64,000 bases of DNA from assembly GCA_024233865.1 (NCBI GenBank), contig JACKPA010000001.1, forward strand, positions 992,001 through 1,056,000. Reading direction: 5' to 3'. Below the pieces are notes generated by a model, which worked only from the letters and a program-made list of their open reading frames with translations, did not search any database and was not told where the DNA came from. Origin of the DNA: Leptospiraceae bacterium. Lineage in GTDB: Bacteria; Spirochaetota; Leptospiria; Leptospirales; Leptospiraceae. The position numbers were made by a program, and so were the translations under genes. Below, in pieces: positions 33,801 to 41,642 of this stretch. How positions within the stretch are numbered: the first letter of the stretch is position 1; each line of letters begins with the position of its first letter.

Positions 33801-34673
33801 AAAAAGATAGATATTGCCAAATTGTTAAATGGAATTGAAAGCCAAGAAAAACGTGAAAAGGAAAACTTCATATTTATCCAAAACCAAACGAACATTGGAG
33901 AACAAACCAATTTTAACCAAAATACACAGATCAATATTTATAACTTTTTTGGAGATTTTAATAATATTAAGAACGATACAGGCATGTCCGAAATAGAAAG
34001 GGAAAAAAAGCTCTATGAAAAAATGGATGAGTTTGATGAAAAAATAAAAGATATAAACCATTATGAAAAAATTATTAAAGAAAGACATCGTTTATCTTTT
34101 TTTGAGCATTTAAGCAGAAAATCACAAACATATCTTATATCAGCGGAATTTCTTTTGGATGAAATCCGGAAAATAGAAGGTCTGGATTATTCTCCAGCAA
34201 TTCTTCAATATAATAGAACGATTGAAAATGAATTAAAACTAGAATTATTCAATTCTTTTCATAGCTACTTCAATAATCAATCTGCTAAACTTGAACCACT
34301 TTTACAGCAAGACAAATATACAAACTCAGAAAATAAAGTGTTTGTAAATTTCTTACGTAGTAAAATTGGGGGTATCGTAAGCTTAGGATTTATGGTTACT
34401 GTATTAAATAACGCAACTAAATTACAAGATAGTGAACTCCTTATGGTTTTTTATAGTTTCTTAGAGAAAAAAATTGCTTTGGATTTCTTATACTCTGACG
34501 TATTAGGTAAACTGCAAATAGCTCTAAAGTATAGGAACGATGCTGCGCATCCTGGAACATTATATAAACACAAAGACGCTGAAAATTGTCAAAGTCTAAC
34601 ATTGGATATTTTAGATAAATTGTTGAAAAGTTATAAAAGAAATATGAAAAATAATATTGACAACAGTTTTTAA
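30834..34673 (+). CDS. LRR-Roc-COR (Roco) GTPase with C-terminal HEPN-like domain
   Basis: The protein has 1279 residues. Residues ~1-70 are a unique head; ~70-505 contain about 19 leucine-rich repeats of the 23-residue type (LxxLxLSxNxIxxxPxxIxxL). The Roc GTPase follows: P-loop ILGESRVGKTRL (~533-544), switch II WDFGGQEIYHSTHKFF (~584), base motif SQIDTK (~640; QID in place of NKxD). COR spans ~700-950 and ends with a Cys cluster (CICSPNCDYRF). After an Asn/Gln-rich spacer, residues ~1070-1279 are all-helical with RNDAAHPG at 1234-1241, the R-x4-H motif of HEPN RNases. The ATG overlaps the R-M remnant's stop. A GTPase-gated, LRR-sensing HEPN effector is inferred. Confidence 0.9.
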   Translation: MSDDLGIIGELKKLGYRCLKVSYEDFLEKRQYTKYKGIRYVLDESQNVIGLKFYVSSYPDAPKIPKQIWEFKNVKWLFLNSITLKEVPKWITNFQKLEVLDLSSNELKKLPEFLTKLKNLVDLNISSNSSLKHLPEFIGSFPNLQILNLKYINITKLPNTISRLTKLIELDLSENGLEGIPEPVCKLTNLKKLNLSGIILSELPKNIGKLKNLIELDLSFSKLKTVPESIGSLPNLQKLNLSLNEIEKIHEGIFKLTKLTNLDLSMTGLTEIPEPICNLHSLIELNLSSNEITSVPNYIGKMKNLSILNLESNKIKKISNSIGKLTSLMELDASYNELDSLPSSIGKLRNLKKLTLSTNIIHDITVLAELDNLEELNLSDNQIKEFPETFCSLTNLRELNLSENQIKEFPETFCALTNLRELYLSDNKIEKVPDPIGNLQNLSYLDLSTNELTSIPNSIGELINLASLTLNRNKILFLPESILKLENLESIDLQDNLLPLDRSELNINVQELLEYYFGKIKQKESVYDYRILILGESRVGKTRLIERLVHKEFHEGSTTDGLETRTWTISLPEDKKTTVRLNLWDFGGQEIYHSTHKFFLLENSLYMFLWNANKGDKENDFEYWLNTIENYGGSSPILFVISQIDTKVMELNYKELKERFPQIIGFYKVSSKTGEGIPELEKAIRESVSKNRAHWENAKWEQNWLRIKDELISIPEYRVSYEKEFLEICKKYNVQETEAKKLIEFLHYSGHVLYFSNSENSNLKNSIILNREQITSPIYNILDVEKIKSQRGIVYKSDFYTVIKEDKKKNEFLVDLVLDIMFEFNLCFELEKDKYLVPKLLSIESVDYDWDNTNNLQIEYHYNFLPPDLMEKLIVELKDDILKLENKSYACWRGGMYLQRQDSFGYIAYKKYERKIMMKVSGKDIREKQELLTILRNELDKVCDSYAKLEIQTKVPCICSPNCDYRFPYEFLRRLEREKEFHTHCQRSGKKIDIAKLLNGIESQEKREKENFIFIQNQTNIGEQTNFNQNTQINIYNFFGDFNNIKNDTGMSEIEREKKLYEKMDEFDEKIKDINHYEKIIKERHRLSFFEHLSRKSQTYLISAEFLLDEIRKIEGLDYSPAILQYNRTIENELKLELFNSFHSYFNNQSAKLEPLLQQDKYTNSENKVFVNFLRSKIGGIVSLGFMVTVLNNATKLQDSELLMVFYSFLEKKIALDFLYSDVLGKLQIALKYRNDAAHPGTLYKHKDAENCQSLTLDILDKLLKSYKRNMKNNIDNSF

Positions 34674-34693
34674 AAATCCAATATTTACAAATT

Positions 34694-35686
34694 ATGCCAC
34701 ACAATAAAAATATGGAAACCTTTGAAGAATATCTTCAAGTCTATGGTCTCATCGAAAGCAAAGGGAGATACTTTCAAAAGTACATAAGAAAATTCTATCC
34801 ACATAAAATTACACAGCCAAATATGAATGATATAATGATCGCTATCAATAATGGAAAAGAAGATTCTTATGAGGGACGAATTAAAGATGCCATTCCTTTT
34901 TTTAATAAAATAAATGAAAATTTTATGATTTATGGGAAAGAAAGGCCAAAGGGTTGTATATTTATAAATAAAAATAGTACTAAAGAAGACCCTAAAAATC
35001 TCAAAAAAGACAATGTTTATAAAACCTTTCTAATGTCATATCTCTCCATTCTTGCAGACAAAGGAAGCATAAACATGAATATGCTCCGAGCTTGGGAAGA
35101 GCAGGAATTTCCTCTTGCATTTCTTACTTTTATGGACATAGCTATCCAAAATAAAATGGTTATCCAATTTGAATATTTTAGTGACAGAAAGCAAGAGCTT
35201 AGCAAAGTTGAGAGGTTCGTTCCTGTAAAATTAAGTTTTCAAGATAAATATTGGTTTTTGATTGGTAGAAAATTGGATGATAATATTTGGATTCAATACC
35301 TTGTTTATGGTATAAAAAACGTTGTTCCTGTTTTAAATAAAGAAGGTAATTTTGAAAAATGTAAAAATTTGCCAAAGTTTGATCTAAAAAAATTTTATGA
35401 AAATACGTTTGGTTCGGCTATGCTGAATTATACCGACCCAATTACCATTACTTTACAAATTCCCAGAGGTTACAAAGATGCCATATCCAAAAGACACGAT
35501 GGTATAGGAAAATGGATAGACGATGTAACTTGGGAAATAACAACTTGCGCTCCTAATGAAGTAATTGACTTTGTGTTCAAATGGGGAGGACACATCAAGA
35601 TACTTAGTCCCGATAATGTTATAACAGAATTCAAAAAGAGGTTAAAAGTATTCAATGAGCAATACAAAATGAAACGTAAACCCTAA
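34694..35686 (+). CDS. WYL-domain protein with WCX extension
   Basis: The protein has 330 residues. Residues ~150-215 are a WYL domain (MVIQFEYFSDRKQELSKVER ... FVPVKLSFQDKYWFLIGRK); the end (ITITLQIPRGYKDAISKRH ... EVIDFVFKWGGHIKILSP) matches the WCX dimerisation extension. The N-terminal ~110 residues lack an obvious winged helix, unlike most WYL regulators, so DNA binding is uncertain. WYL proteins sense nucleic-acid ligands and often control phage-defence genes. It lies 20 bases after the Roco stop on the same strand, so it is most likely a partner or regulator of that gene. The stop overlaps the convergent gene's end by four bases. An alternative start is the ATG at 34712. Confidence 0.83.
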   Translation: MPHNKNMETFEEYLQVYGLIESKGRYFQKYIRKFYPHKITQPNMNDIMIAINNGKEDSYEGRIKDAIPFFNKINENFMIYGKERPKGCIFINKNSTKEDPKNLKKDNVYKTFLMSYLSILADKGSINMNMLRAWEEQEFPLAFLTFMDIAIQNKMVIQFEYFSDRKQELSKVERFVPVKLSFQDKYWFLIGRKLDDNIWIQYLVYGIKNVVPVLNKEGNFEKCKNLPKFDLKKFYENTFGSAMLNYTDPITITLQIPRGYKDAISKRHDGIGKWIDDVTWEITTCAPNEVIDFVFKWGGHIKILSPDNVITEFKKRLKVFNEQYKMKRKP

Positions 35687-36261
35687 GTAAATTCTTCTTT
35701 GATATCCCATTCCGTATTGAACAATGGCTGCAAATAGCCTATCGTGCACTCCTTTAAAGAGTAAAATAATATATCTCTTTTACTCGCTGTTTGAAAAGAA
35801 AAACCCAGATTCTCTTCCCAAAATTCCAAAGGTAGAAATCCGTCTTCTAAAAATTCTGGGAAATAATAATCTAATAGGTAAAAAAACCACTTCCGAGAAC
35901 GGTTTTGGATGATAAAACTAACGTCTTGTAATAATTTGTCTTTTAGTGATGCCTTTCCGTCTACTCCTCCTCTATCCACATACAAAGGAATTCTATTTGA
36001 CTCCAAAAATCCCCTTTCTTCCCACAAGATTCTCGCCGATTTTATGGACGATTGGTATGTTTCAAACTCTTCCCTAGCAAATAAGACTTTTACATCTTGG
36101 TAAGATAGCTGAGTAGTTTCAATTCTTTCAAGTAAAATAGATGTTCCCAACCACCACCAAGAGTAAACTCCTGGTGTATCCGGAACTTCGTCTTTTATCT
36201 CATGGATTTTGATGATTTCTTCTCCTACAAGAGACGTTATGAAATTGCTTCTTTCATCCAT
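35683..36261 (-). CDS. Possible degenerate GIY-YIG-like protein
   Basis: The protein has 192 residues from the ATG at 36261, chosen for AAGGAG eight to nine bases upstream. The first part EVPDTPGVYSWWWLG and the later IPLYVDRGGVDGKASLKDKL recall the two strand motifs of GIY-YIG nucleases (PGVYxW; PLYVGxxxSLxxRL), and the end CTIGYLQPLFN recalls their E-x-x-L-x-P-x-F-N finish. The catalytic glycine after YV is missing (Asp instead), so cleavage is doubtful. It shares its leader type (MDERSN with a nearby GGAG) with the next gene upstream. Convergent with the WYL gene. Confidence 0.45.
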   Translation of the reverse strand: MDERSNFITSLVGEEIIKIHEIKDEVPDTPGVYSWWWLGTSILLERIETTQLSYQDVKVLFAREEFETYQSSIKSARILWEERGFLESNRIPLYVDRGGVDGKASLKDKLLQDVSFIIQNRSRKWFFYLLDYYFPEFLEDGFLPLEFWEENLGFSFQTASKRDILFYSLKECTIGYLQPLFNTEWDIKEEFT

Positions 36262-36294
36262 AGTTTGTGCTCCTTTTAAAAATGAAATATCCAT

Positions 36295-36681
36295 TTAACT
36301 CTTAACGAAATTATTTTTCATTTCTTGTACTTCATCATCCATCATTTCATCTCCTTTATACCAAAAGTTCAACAAGACTTCTTGGTTGTTTTTTAAAAAT
36401 TCAAAAATTGCAGAAAGCGTTTTTGTATCAACCTCCAAGTTACCAGTAAGAACTTTGGGATCATTGGATATACTGATTGAAATGGAAGATTGCTTACTTC
36501 CTGGTTTTTCAAAATATTTTATTCTTGGTCCGTGAGAACCTTGTTTCGTACTAATATAAATGACACCTTTAACACCCGTTTTGCTTTCGGATAGGTTTGC
36601 CATTTCAAAGTAGGTTTCTTTTTCAGAAAATAGTTTTTTTTGAACTTCTTCTGCTGTTAAAAAATGTTTACTTTCGTCCAT
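36295..36681 (-). CDS. Hypothetical protein (128 aa)
   Basis: The start at 36681 is supported by GGAG upstream. The protein begins MDESKHFLTAEEVQKKLFSE and has a beta-rich centre (GVKGVIYISTKQGSHGPRIK), then a Glu/Asp-rich helix at the end. I recognise no family. It lies 33 bases ahead of the GIY-YIG-like gene on the same strand, begins with a similar sequence (MDESK versus MDERS), and probably shares its transcript. Confidence 0.65.
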   Translation of the reverse strand: MDESKHFLTAEEVQKKLFSEKETYFEMANLSESKTGVKGVIYISTKQGSHGPRIKYFEKPGSKQSSISISISNDPKVLTGNLEVDTKTLSAIFEFLKNNQEVLLNFWYKGDEMMDDEVQEMKNNFVKS

Positions 36682-36717
36682 AGAATTTGCTCCATTCATT
36701 AAAATTACAAATATAAT

Positions 36718-37053
36718 TTATTTACTACTAGAACCACCAGAATCAGAATCACCAGAACTACTTCCACTTGAACCATCACTACAACTAGGAGCACCAATTA
36801 AGCATATAAGAAAAGCAGTTGTTAAGCTACTGCTTGATGAGTAAGTATTCGTATCATAATTTGTAGTAGTTATGTTATTAGAAGAGCTATTTGATGAATT
36901 TTGATAAACTAAAAAATAGCAAGCATTTAAAAAACTATTTTTATTACTCCTACATTTTTTATCATCTAAAGAAGATTTGTTGACGTAGTAAGGAACACAG
37001 GCAAAAACTATCAATGAAAACAATAATCCAATTATTATGCTTTTTACTTTCAT
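36718..37053 (-). CDS. Small Ser-rich predicted lipoprotein
   Basis: The protein has 111 residues. The signal peptide MKVKSIIIGLLFSLIVFAC ends in a lipobox with lipid Cys19. A Ser/Asn/Thr-rich linker, a hydrophobic segment (LTTAFLICLIGAP) and a Ser/Gly/Asp tail follow. The start overlaps the stop of the upstream lipoprotein gene by four bases, so the two are coupled. Function unknown. Confidence 0.65.
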   Translation of the reverse strand: MKVKSIIIGLLFSLIVFACVPYYVNKSSLDDKKCRSNKNSFLNACYFLVYQNSSNSSSNNITTTNYDTNTYSSSSSLTTAFLICLIGAPSCSDGSSGSSSGDSDSGGSSSK

Positions 37054-37919
37054 CTTCTGTATCTCCTTTTAGGATAGTAACGCTTTTTAGGGTAATAATA
37101 TTTTTTAGGACGATATTTATATGTGTCTAGGATATCTAGCAGTTCTTGTTCTTGCCTTCTTTTTTCAGCAGTCTCTCTTGCTTCTTGCTTCCTATCCTCA
37201 TTTATTTCTTTATCAATTCTATTAACTAAAAAATCTTTTCCAATTTTTGTTGCCATCAACTCTTTTTGGATCGTATTTATATTTATGCTTCCTAGACCAA
37301 CTTTACATTCTTTTACTTCTACTTTCTTTTTTCCAATTATATTAGTTTTGCGAACACGTAAATCATCGCAAAGATCATATTGAATTGAGTAGGTTGTGTC
37401 AACATTATTGTGCCTACGAAGGTTGTATAAGGGATTCTTTAAATCCTGAAATGGAATTCTAAAATGTGTTTGCTCATTTTCTTTGAGCTTACCAACAAAA
37501 TAGAAAGGCATTACTTTTTCATCTAGAGAAATTCCATTACTCCCTTGGTTTTTCAATAAATTAATCTTATTTCTATGATTGGTAATCGGATACTTTTTCT
37601 TATAATAGATATATTCACCAGCCATATAAGGAATATTTATTCCAAAAGCTAAAGCCAAAAATCCTTGTAACCACCAGTTAGTGTCATATTTGGAAATCCT
37701 TGTGACTTCATCCATATAGCTTATCTTAGCATTTTCATACTTGCTTGGTTTGGTGTTGATTTTCAAGTAGCCTTCTTCAACTTTGTAAGTAAAATCGGCT
37801 TTTATAGGATACTTGATTTCTGCTATAACTTTTGACGGGATGTAATTGGTTTCTTTTACCGGATTCAAACATCCAAATAACATGACAAAAAGAATCAGCA
37901 AAAATAAACTTCTCTTCAT
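37050..37919 (-). CDS. Predicted lipoprotein with basic C-terminal tail
   Basis: The protein has 289 residues from the ATG at 37919, chosen because GGAG lies eight bases upstream and the signal peptide then reads MKRSLFLLILFVMLFGC with lipid Cys17. A hydrophobic segment near residue 90 (WWLQGFLALAFGINIPYMAG) may cross or dip into the membrane. The last ~50 residues run from an Arg/Glu-rich helix into repeated Tyr-Pro-Lys/Arg units (YYPKKRYYPKRRY), which could bind polyanions or cell-wall polymers. I know no family. It is the first gene of a two-lipoprotein unit. Confidence 0.7.
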   Translation of the reverse strand: MKRSLFLLILFVMLFGCLNPVKETNYIPSKVIAEIKYPIKADFTYKVEEGYLKINTKPSKYENAKISYMDEVTRISKYDTNWWLQGFLALAFGINIPYMAGEYIYYKKKYPITNHRNKINLLKNQGSNGISLDEKVMPFYFVGKLKENEQTHFRIPFQDLKNPLYNLRRHNNVDTTYSIQYDLCDDLRVRKTNIIGKKKVEVKECKVGLGSININTIQKELMATKIGKDFLVNRIDKEINEDRKQEARETAEKRRQEQELLDILDTYKYRPKKYYYPKKRYYPKRRYRR

Positions 37920-38362
37920 TGTTATCTCCATTTCTTAAATGATGTCCAATTCTATACTATTCAAGAACGGATCACAAGCTTACCAGCATACCTAACAATA
38001 TTGGACACGACACTGTTTTTGGTACGTTTATTGCTTGCTTAGGGAGAAAACTACTTTTCCGATTTTACACGAAGGATATTATAAAGGAGAAACAAAAAAA
38101 CCGATTATATTGTACCATCTTTTTTTTGATTTTACTTGAAGTAAAGATTTTTCAAGAGGATCACTTGATGGGTGTCTTAAAAAAGTAATGATTTATGAAT
38201 AATTAAGGAAAAAGACTTCGTAAAACAAATTTTGGAATTACGTAGTAGAGGTAACTCACGAGTTGCCTCTCGAAACGTTACCGCTTTAGGTAATGTAATG
38301 CCGAGTCCTTGTAAAAAAAGATAGACTATATGGTCGAAAAGCTCGTGTGAAGTATGGATTAT
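37920..38362. other. Gap with a possible recombinase-like fragment
   Basis: This is about 440 bases between a divergent lipoprotein gene and the end of the signalling gene. On the plus strand 38202-38324 reads KEKDFVKQILELRSRGNSRV then ASRNVTALGN and a stop. The first part looks like the helix-turn-helix of a transposase or recombinase, but it is too short to name. A hairpin-like CTTGAAGTAAAGATTTTTCAAG lies near 38132-38153. No complete gene or RNA seen. Confidence 0.35.
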
Positions 38363-39625
38363 TTACACAGCCTGATGGTGTATAAATGGAAAACGAATCC
38401 AAGCACAAACGTCATTTTGATTGCCCTTAATATTGTCGGTTATGGTATAAATGGAAATATCAGCTCCATGAAGTTGTAAAATTTTTTTCACAACGGTCAA
38501 CCCAAGCCCAAATTTAAATTTTTCCAGATCGTAACTTTCGTCTACCGTATAATGAAGCCTAAAAAACGGTTCAAAAACTCTTGTTTCATTCTTTCCGGTA
38601 ATCCCATAACTTCCATCAATTGTTTTGTATGCTTTGTTCAAGATTTTAATTTCAAAATGAGTAGACGTATAAAAAAATAAAACGTAAATTTCATCTTCTT
38701 TTTGAGAGTATTTCATTGCATTAATCAATAACTCTTGGATAACCAACTCCATTTTTTTCTTTTGAAATATGATTTTTTGATTTTCTATGGAGTATGGAAG
38801 ACTAGAAATAATAATTTTTTGATTTTTTATGCTTTCCATTCCTTTTAAATCAAATATACACTGATGAACAAACGGAATAATCTCATGAACATAAATCTCA
38901 TTTACATAAGCTTCTGTTTCCATCATTAAACTTTGAGCGTCCGAAAGGCTTCTAAGAAGCACTTCCACAATTCCGTAGTTATCTTTTATCATCTTAAAAA
39001 TCTTTTCAGAAACCAAATATCCCTTATTTTCCGGTTGGTATTCTGCTTTTTCAAGAAATATACTTAAAATGCTTATTATTGCCCCAAAACCTCCGCCTTG
39101 CAGCATACTAATATTGACTTGACGGATCAAGCTGGTTGCAAGGGAATCAATGTACTTATTTCCTAATTCTTTTTTCCAATCAAATATCTGGATCATATCC
39201 AGAAAAAAACTCTCTTCTTGTTGTTTAATGGATTCCAATTTTCTATTTAAGGTATAGTATTCGAAGGCTCTATCAATGGAATATTTTAATGCTTCCGTAT
39301 TGGCTGGTTTAACAAGATAGTCATAAGCTTTTTTTTTAGAAAGTGTTTTTATAATTAAATCATGCTCGGAGTGACCGGAATGAACAATAATAACAATAGA
39401 GGGAAATTCTTTATGGACTTTTTCTATAAGAGCTAAGCCATTATCCAAAGAAGGTAAAGCCAAGTCCGCAATTATAATATGAAACGTTTGGGAATCTAAA
39501 AGTTGGAAACATTTTTCGCTAGTATCAACGAGTTTATACCTATATTGAAAGCTCTTTAACATACTTTCAATGGTTGCCAGAGTAATGGGATCATCATCAA
39601 TTGCTAAAATATTGGGTGTTTCCAT
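38363..39625 (-). CDS. Response-regulator receiver fused to a histidine-kinase-like ATPase
   Basis: The protein has 420 residues. An N-terminal REC domain has the acid pocket IDDD (10-12), phospho-acceptor Asp54 in IIIADLALPS, and Lys in YLVKPAN. Residues ~140-270 are helical with no H-box of the HisKA type. The C-terminal ~130 residues are a HATPase_c domain with N-box ELVIQELLINAMKYS-like text, a weak G1 and GLGLTVVKKIL as G2. A receiver feeding an ATPase without its own phospho-His is of the hybrid type common in spirochaetes; it could be a kinase acting on another His, or a phosphatase. No partner gene is adjacent. Confidence 0.85.
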   Translation of the reverse strand: METPNILAIDDDPITLATIESMLKSFQYRYKLVDTSEKCFQLLDSQTFHIIIADLALPSLDNGLALIEKVHKEFPSIVIIVHSGHSEHDLIIKTLSKKKAYDYLVKPANTEALKYSIDRAFEYYTLNRKLESIKQQEESFFLDMIQIFDWKKELGNKYIDSLATSLIRQVNISMLQGGGFGAIISILSIFLEKAEYQPENKGYLVSEKIFKMIKDNYGIVEVLLRSLSDAQSLMMETEAYVNEIYVHEIIPFVHQCIFDLKGMESIKNQKIIISSLPYSIENQKIIFQKKKMELVIQELLINAMKYSQKEDEIYVLFFYTSTHFEIKILNKAYKTIDGSYGITGKNETRVFEPFFRLHYTVDESYDLEKFKFGLGLTVVKKILQLHGADISIYTITDNIKGNQNDVCAWIRFPFIHHQAV

Positions 39626-39900
39626 TTTTTACATCTTTTGTTTGGAGTAAAAAGAGTATACTACAATCATATATTGATATGGCAACTATAAATATTCAAA
39701 ATGTACCAACTAAAAGGTAATTAAAAAGAATGGCTTGACGCTTCTTGGTTAGCGATATTTTTAAGAAATTATTATGCAAGAAAGCAAAAGTTACAGAAAT
39801 CCGGTGCCAACGGTAAATATCAAAAAAATATGCGGTAAATTGGAAAAATTATTTATAGAAATTTGAATCTTTATAAAATAGATATTACAAAGCAATAACC

Positions 39901-40593
39901 ATGGAACCTTCAGAAAAGAAATTATACAGCATAGCTCTAGAATATTATATACAAGGGAAGTATAAAAAGGCAATCGAATTCTCCAAAAAAGCTCTAAAAG
40001 TAAAAACTAATTTTTTAGATGCTCACCTTTTGCTTGCCAATACTTACTCCAAACTCGGAAAAAATGACAAAACCGAATTGTATTTAACCAATGCTATAAA
40101 AATAGAACCAAATAATATAAGTGTACTAAAAGGTTTAATCTACTTTTATTATCACAAAAAAAGGTATAGAGATTGCGCGAGAGTTTTAGGAAGCTATTCT
40201 TCTTTAAACCCGGAAGACTATAAAATGCAACTTTTAAGGTTTAATGTTTTATTAAACCTAGGTTACTATAAAAAGTCTTTTTATCTTATGTCTCAATTAG
40301 CATCCAAATATCCGGTTTTTACAAATTTTGCTGACCTGATTTCTGAGAAAAAGGTTTCTTTTGAATATGGAAATGATTCTTTCTTTAGAGATATGGAAAA
40401 AAAAATAAAAGCTAAAACACAACAATTCCATGAAAAAGTAAAAAACTACCAGGAATATCCAGACGAGTTTCCTATACCTGATTTTGAAGAATCTCTTGAG
40501 ATTTCATTTTTATATTTGTTTGATGGAGATTCAAAAAATGCTATGAAATATTTGATTTACGCTAAAAAACTTCAGGAAGAACGTGATTTTTAA
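39901..40593 (+). CDS. TPR-repeat protein
   Basis: The protein has 230 residues and no signal peptide. The N-terminal half has about three tetratricopeptide repeats (LYSIALEYYIQGKYKKAIEF, AHLLLANTYSKLGKNDKTEL, VLKGLIYFYYHKKRYRDCAR), and the C-terminal part is Lys/Glu-rich helix. TPR arrays are protein-protein adaptors. It overlaps the next TPR lipoprotein gene by 11 bases, so the two should be coupled and may work together at the inner membrane. No specific role can be given. Confidence 0.8.
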   Translation: MEPSEKKLYSIALEYYIQGKYKKAIEFSKKALKVKTNFLDAHLLLANTYSKLGKNDKTELYLTNAIKIEPNNISVLKGLIYFYYHKKRYRDCARVLGSYSSLNPEDYKMQLLRFNVLLNLGYYKKSFYLMSQLASKYPVFTNFADLISEKKVSFEYGNDSFFRDMEKKIKAKTQQFHEKVKNYQEYPDEFPIPDFEESLEISFLYLFDGDSKNAMKYLIYAKKLQEERDF

Positions 40594-41590
40594 TAAAATC
40601 CGGTATTTGCTTTTTATTGTGCTGTTTCAATTTTGTGCAATACGACCGGTGTTAGTTGATTTTGATAAGGTTGATTTACTGGAGAAAGATAAAAAGTTTA
40701 TCCTTATTAAAACAGAAACTTTAACACTTCTAAAAAAACAAAAACTTAAAAGTTATGAAGAAAAGGAATCGTTTTTCGCAAAATCCAATGATTTGTATGA
40801 CCTTAATAATCTTGCTATTTACCAAATCAGGCAAGCAAAGGCAGACGAAGCAGAAGCCAATCTAAAAAAAATAATCAAAACCAAACCGGCTCACTTTGTT
40901 TCCACCATAAATTTAGTCAGATTGTACTATCTGGTTGGAGATTTTGAACTTGTGAGGAAAGCATTTGGTCAATACCTTACCGATACCAAAGCAGAACAGA
41001 AAAAAGTTTTTTCCATGATAAGCTATTTGGAAAAAAAGAATCGGATAGATGAAAAAGTTTTATTTTTGGACGTTGTCGTTGGTTATGAGCATTTGGAAAT
41101 AAAGGCTTTGGAACAATTGGGTTTGTATTTTTTGCAAAACCGTGATTTTCAAAATGCAAAATCCTATTTTGAAAAATTATTGCAAATAGACTCGTTTAAC
41201 ACAGTTGCTTTGACCTCTATGATGCAGATTTCTTTTGAAAACGAAGAGTGGGATGCCGTAATTTTATATGGCATTACCTTAGACAAATTGCAACACCAAA
41301 AGGGTGACTATTTTTATTATATGGCAAAGTCTTATTATGAAACAAAAGAGTTTGGTAAAGCAATTCAATTTTCAGAACTGGCAGCAAAGAAAAGCAAGGT
41401 CGATTTTCATCTCCTCACGGTTTGGAGAGATTCTATTGTGTGTAATGATATAAGCGCTCCTATTGGTCATCTAAAAAAATATTTCTCAGATGACGAAAAA
41501 GAAGGAAGGGATGTGGATAAAAAAGAATTCTTTCTTTTAGATTCAAAAATGGGTAGAAATGTTTTTTATAATGTGATTCACGGAAGGTGA
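40583..41590 (+). CDS. TPR-repeat lipoprotein
   Basis: The protein has 335 residues; its signal peptide MIFNKIRYLLFIVLFQFC ends at lipid Cys18. TPR-like helical hairpins run through most of the mature part (FVSTINLVRLYYLVGDFELV, LEQLGLYFLQNRDFQNAKSY, YFYYMAKSYYETKEFGKAIQ). It would face the periplasm and could assemble envelope complexes. The ATG lies in the end of the preceding TPR gene. Function is not known beyond adaptor-type. Confidence 0.8.
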   Translation: MIFNKIRYLLFIVLFQFCAIRPVLVDFDKVDLLEKDKKFILIKTETLTLLKKQKLKSYEEKESFFAKSNDLYDLNNLAIYQIRQAKADEAEANLKKIIKTKPAHFVSTINLVRLYYLVGDFELVRKAFGQYLTDTKAEQKKVFSMISYLEKKNRIDEKVLFLDVVVGYEHLEIKALEQLGLYFLQNRDFQNAKSYFEKLLQIDSFNTVALTSMMQISFENEEWDAVILYGITLDKLQHQKGDYFYYMAKSYYETKEFGKAIQFSELAAKKSKVDFHLLTVWRDSIVCNDISAPIGHLKKYFSDDEKEGRDVDKKEFFLLDSKMGRNVFYNVIHGR

Positions 41591-41642
41591 AAACCAAAAA
41601 AAGCAGTTGCTAAAATAGGTTAGGATTGCATTTTGAACTTCT

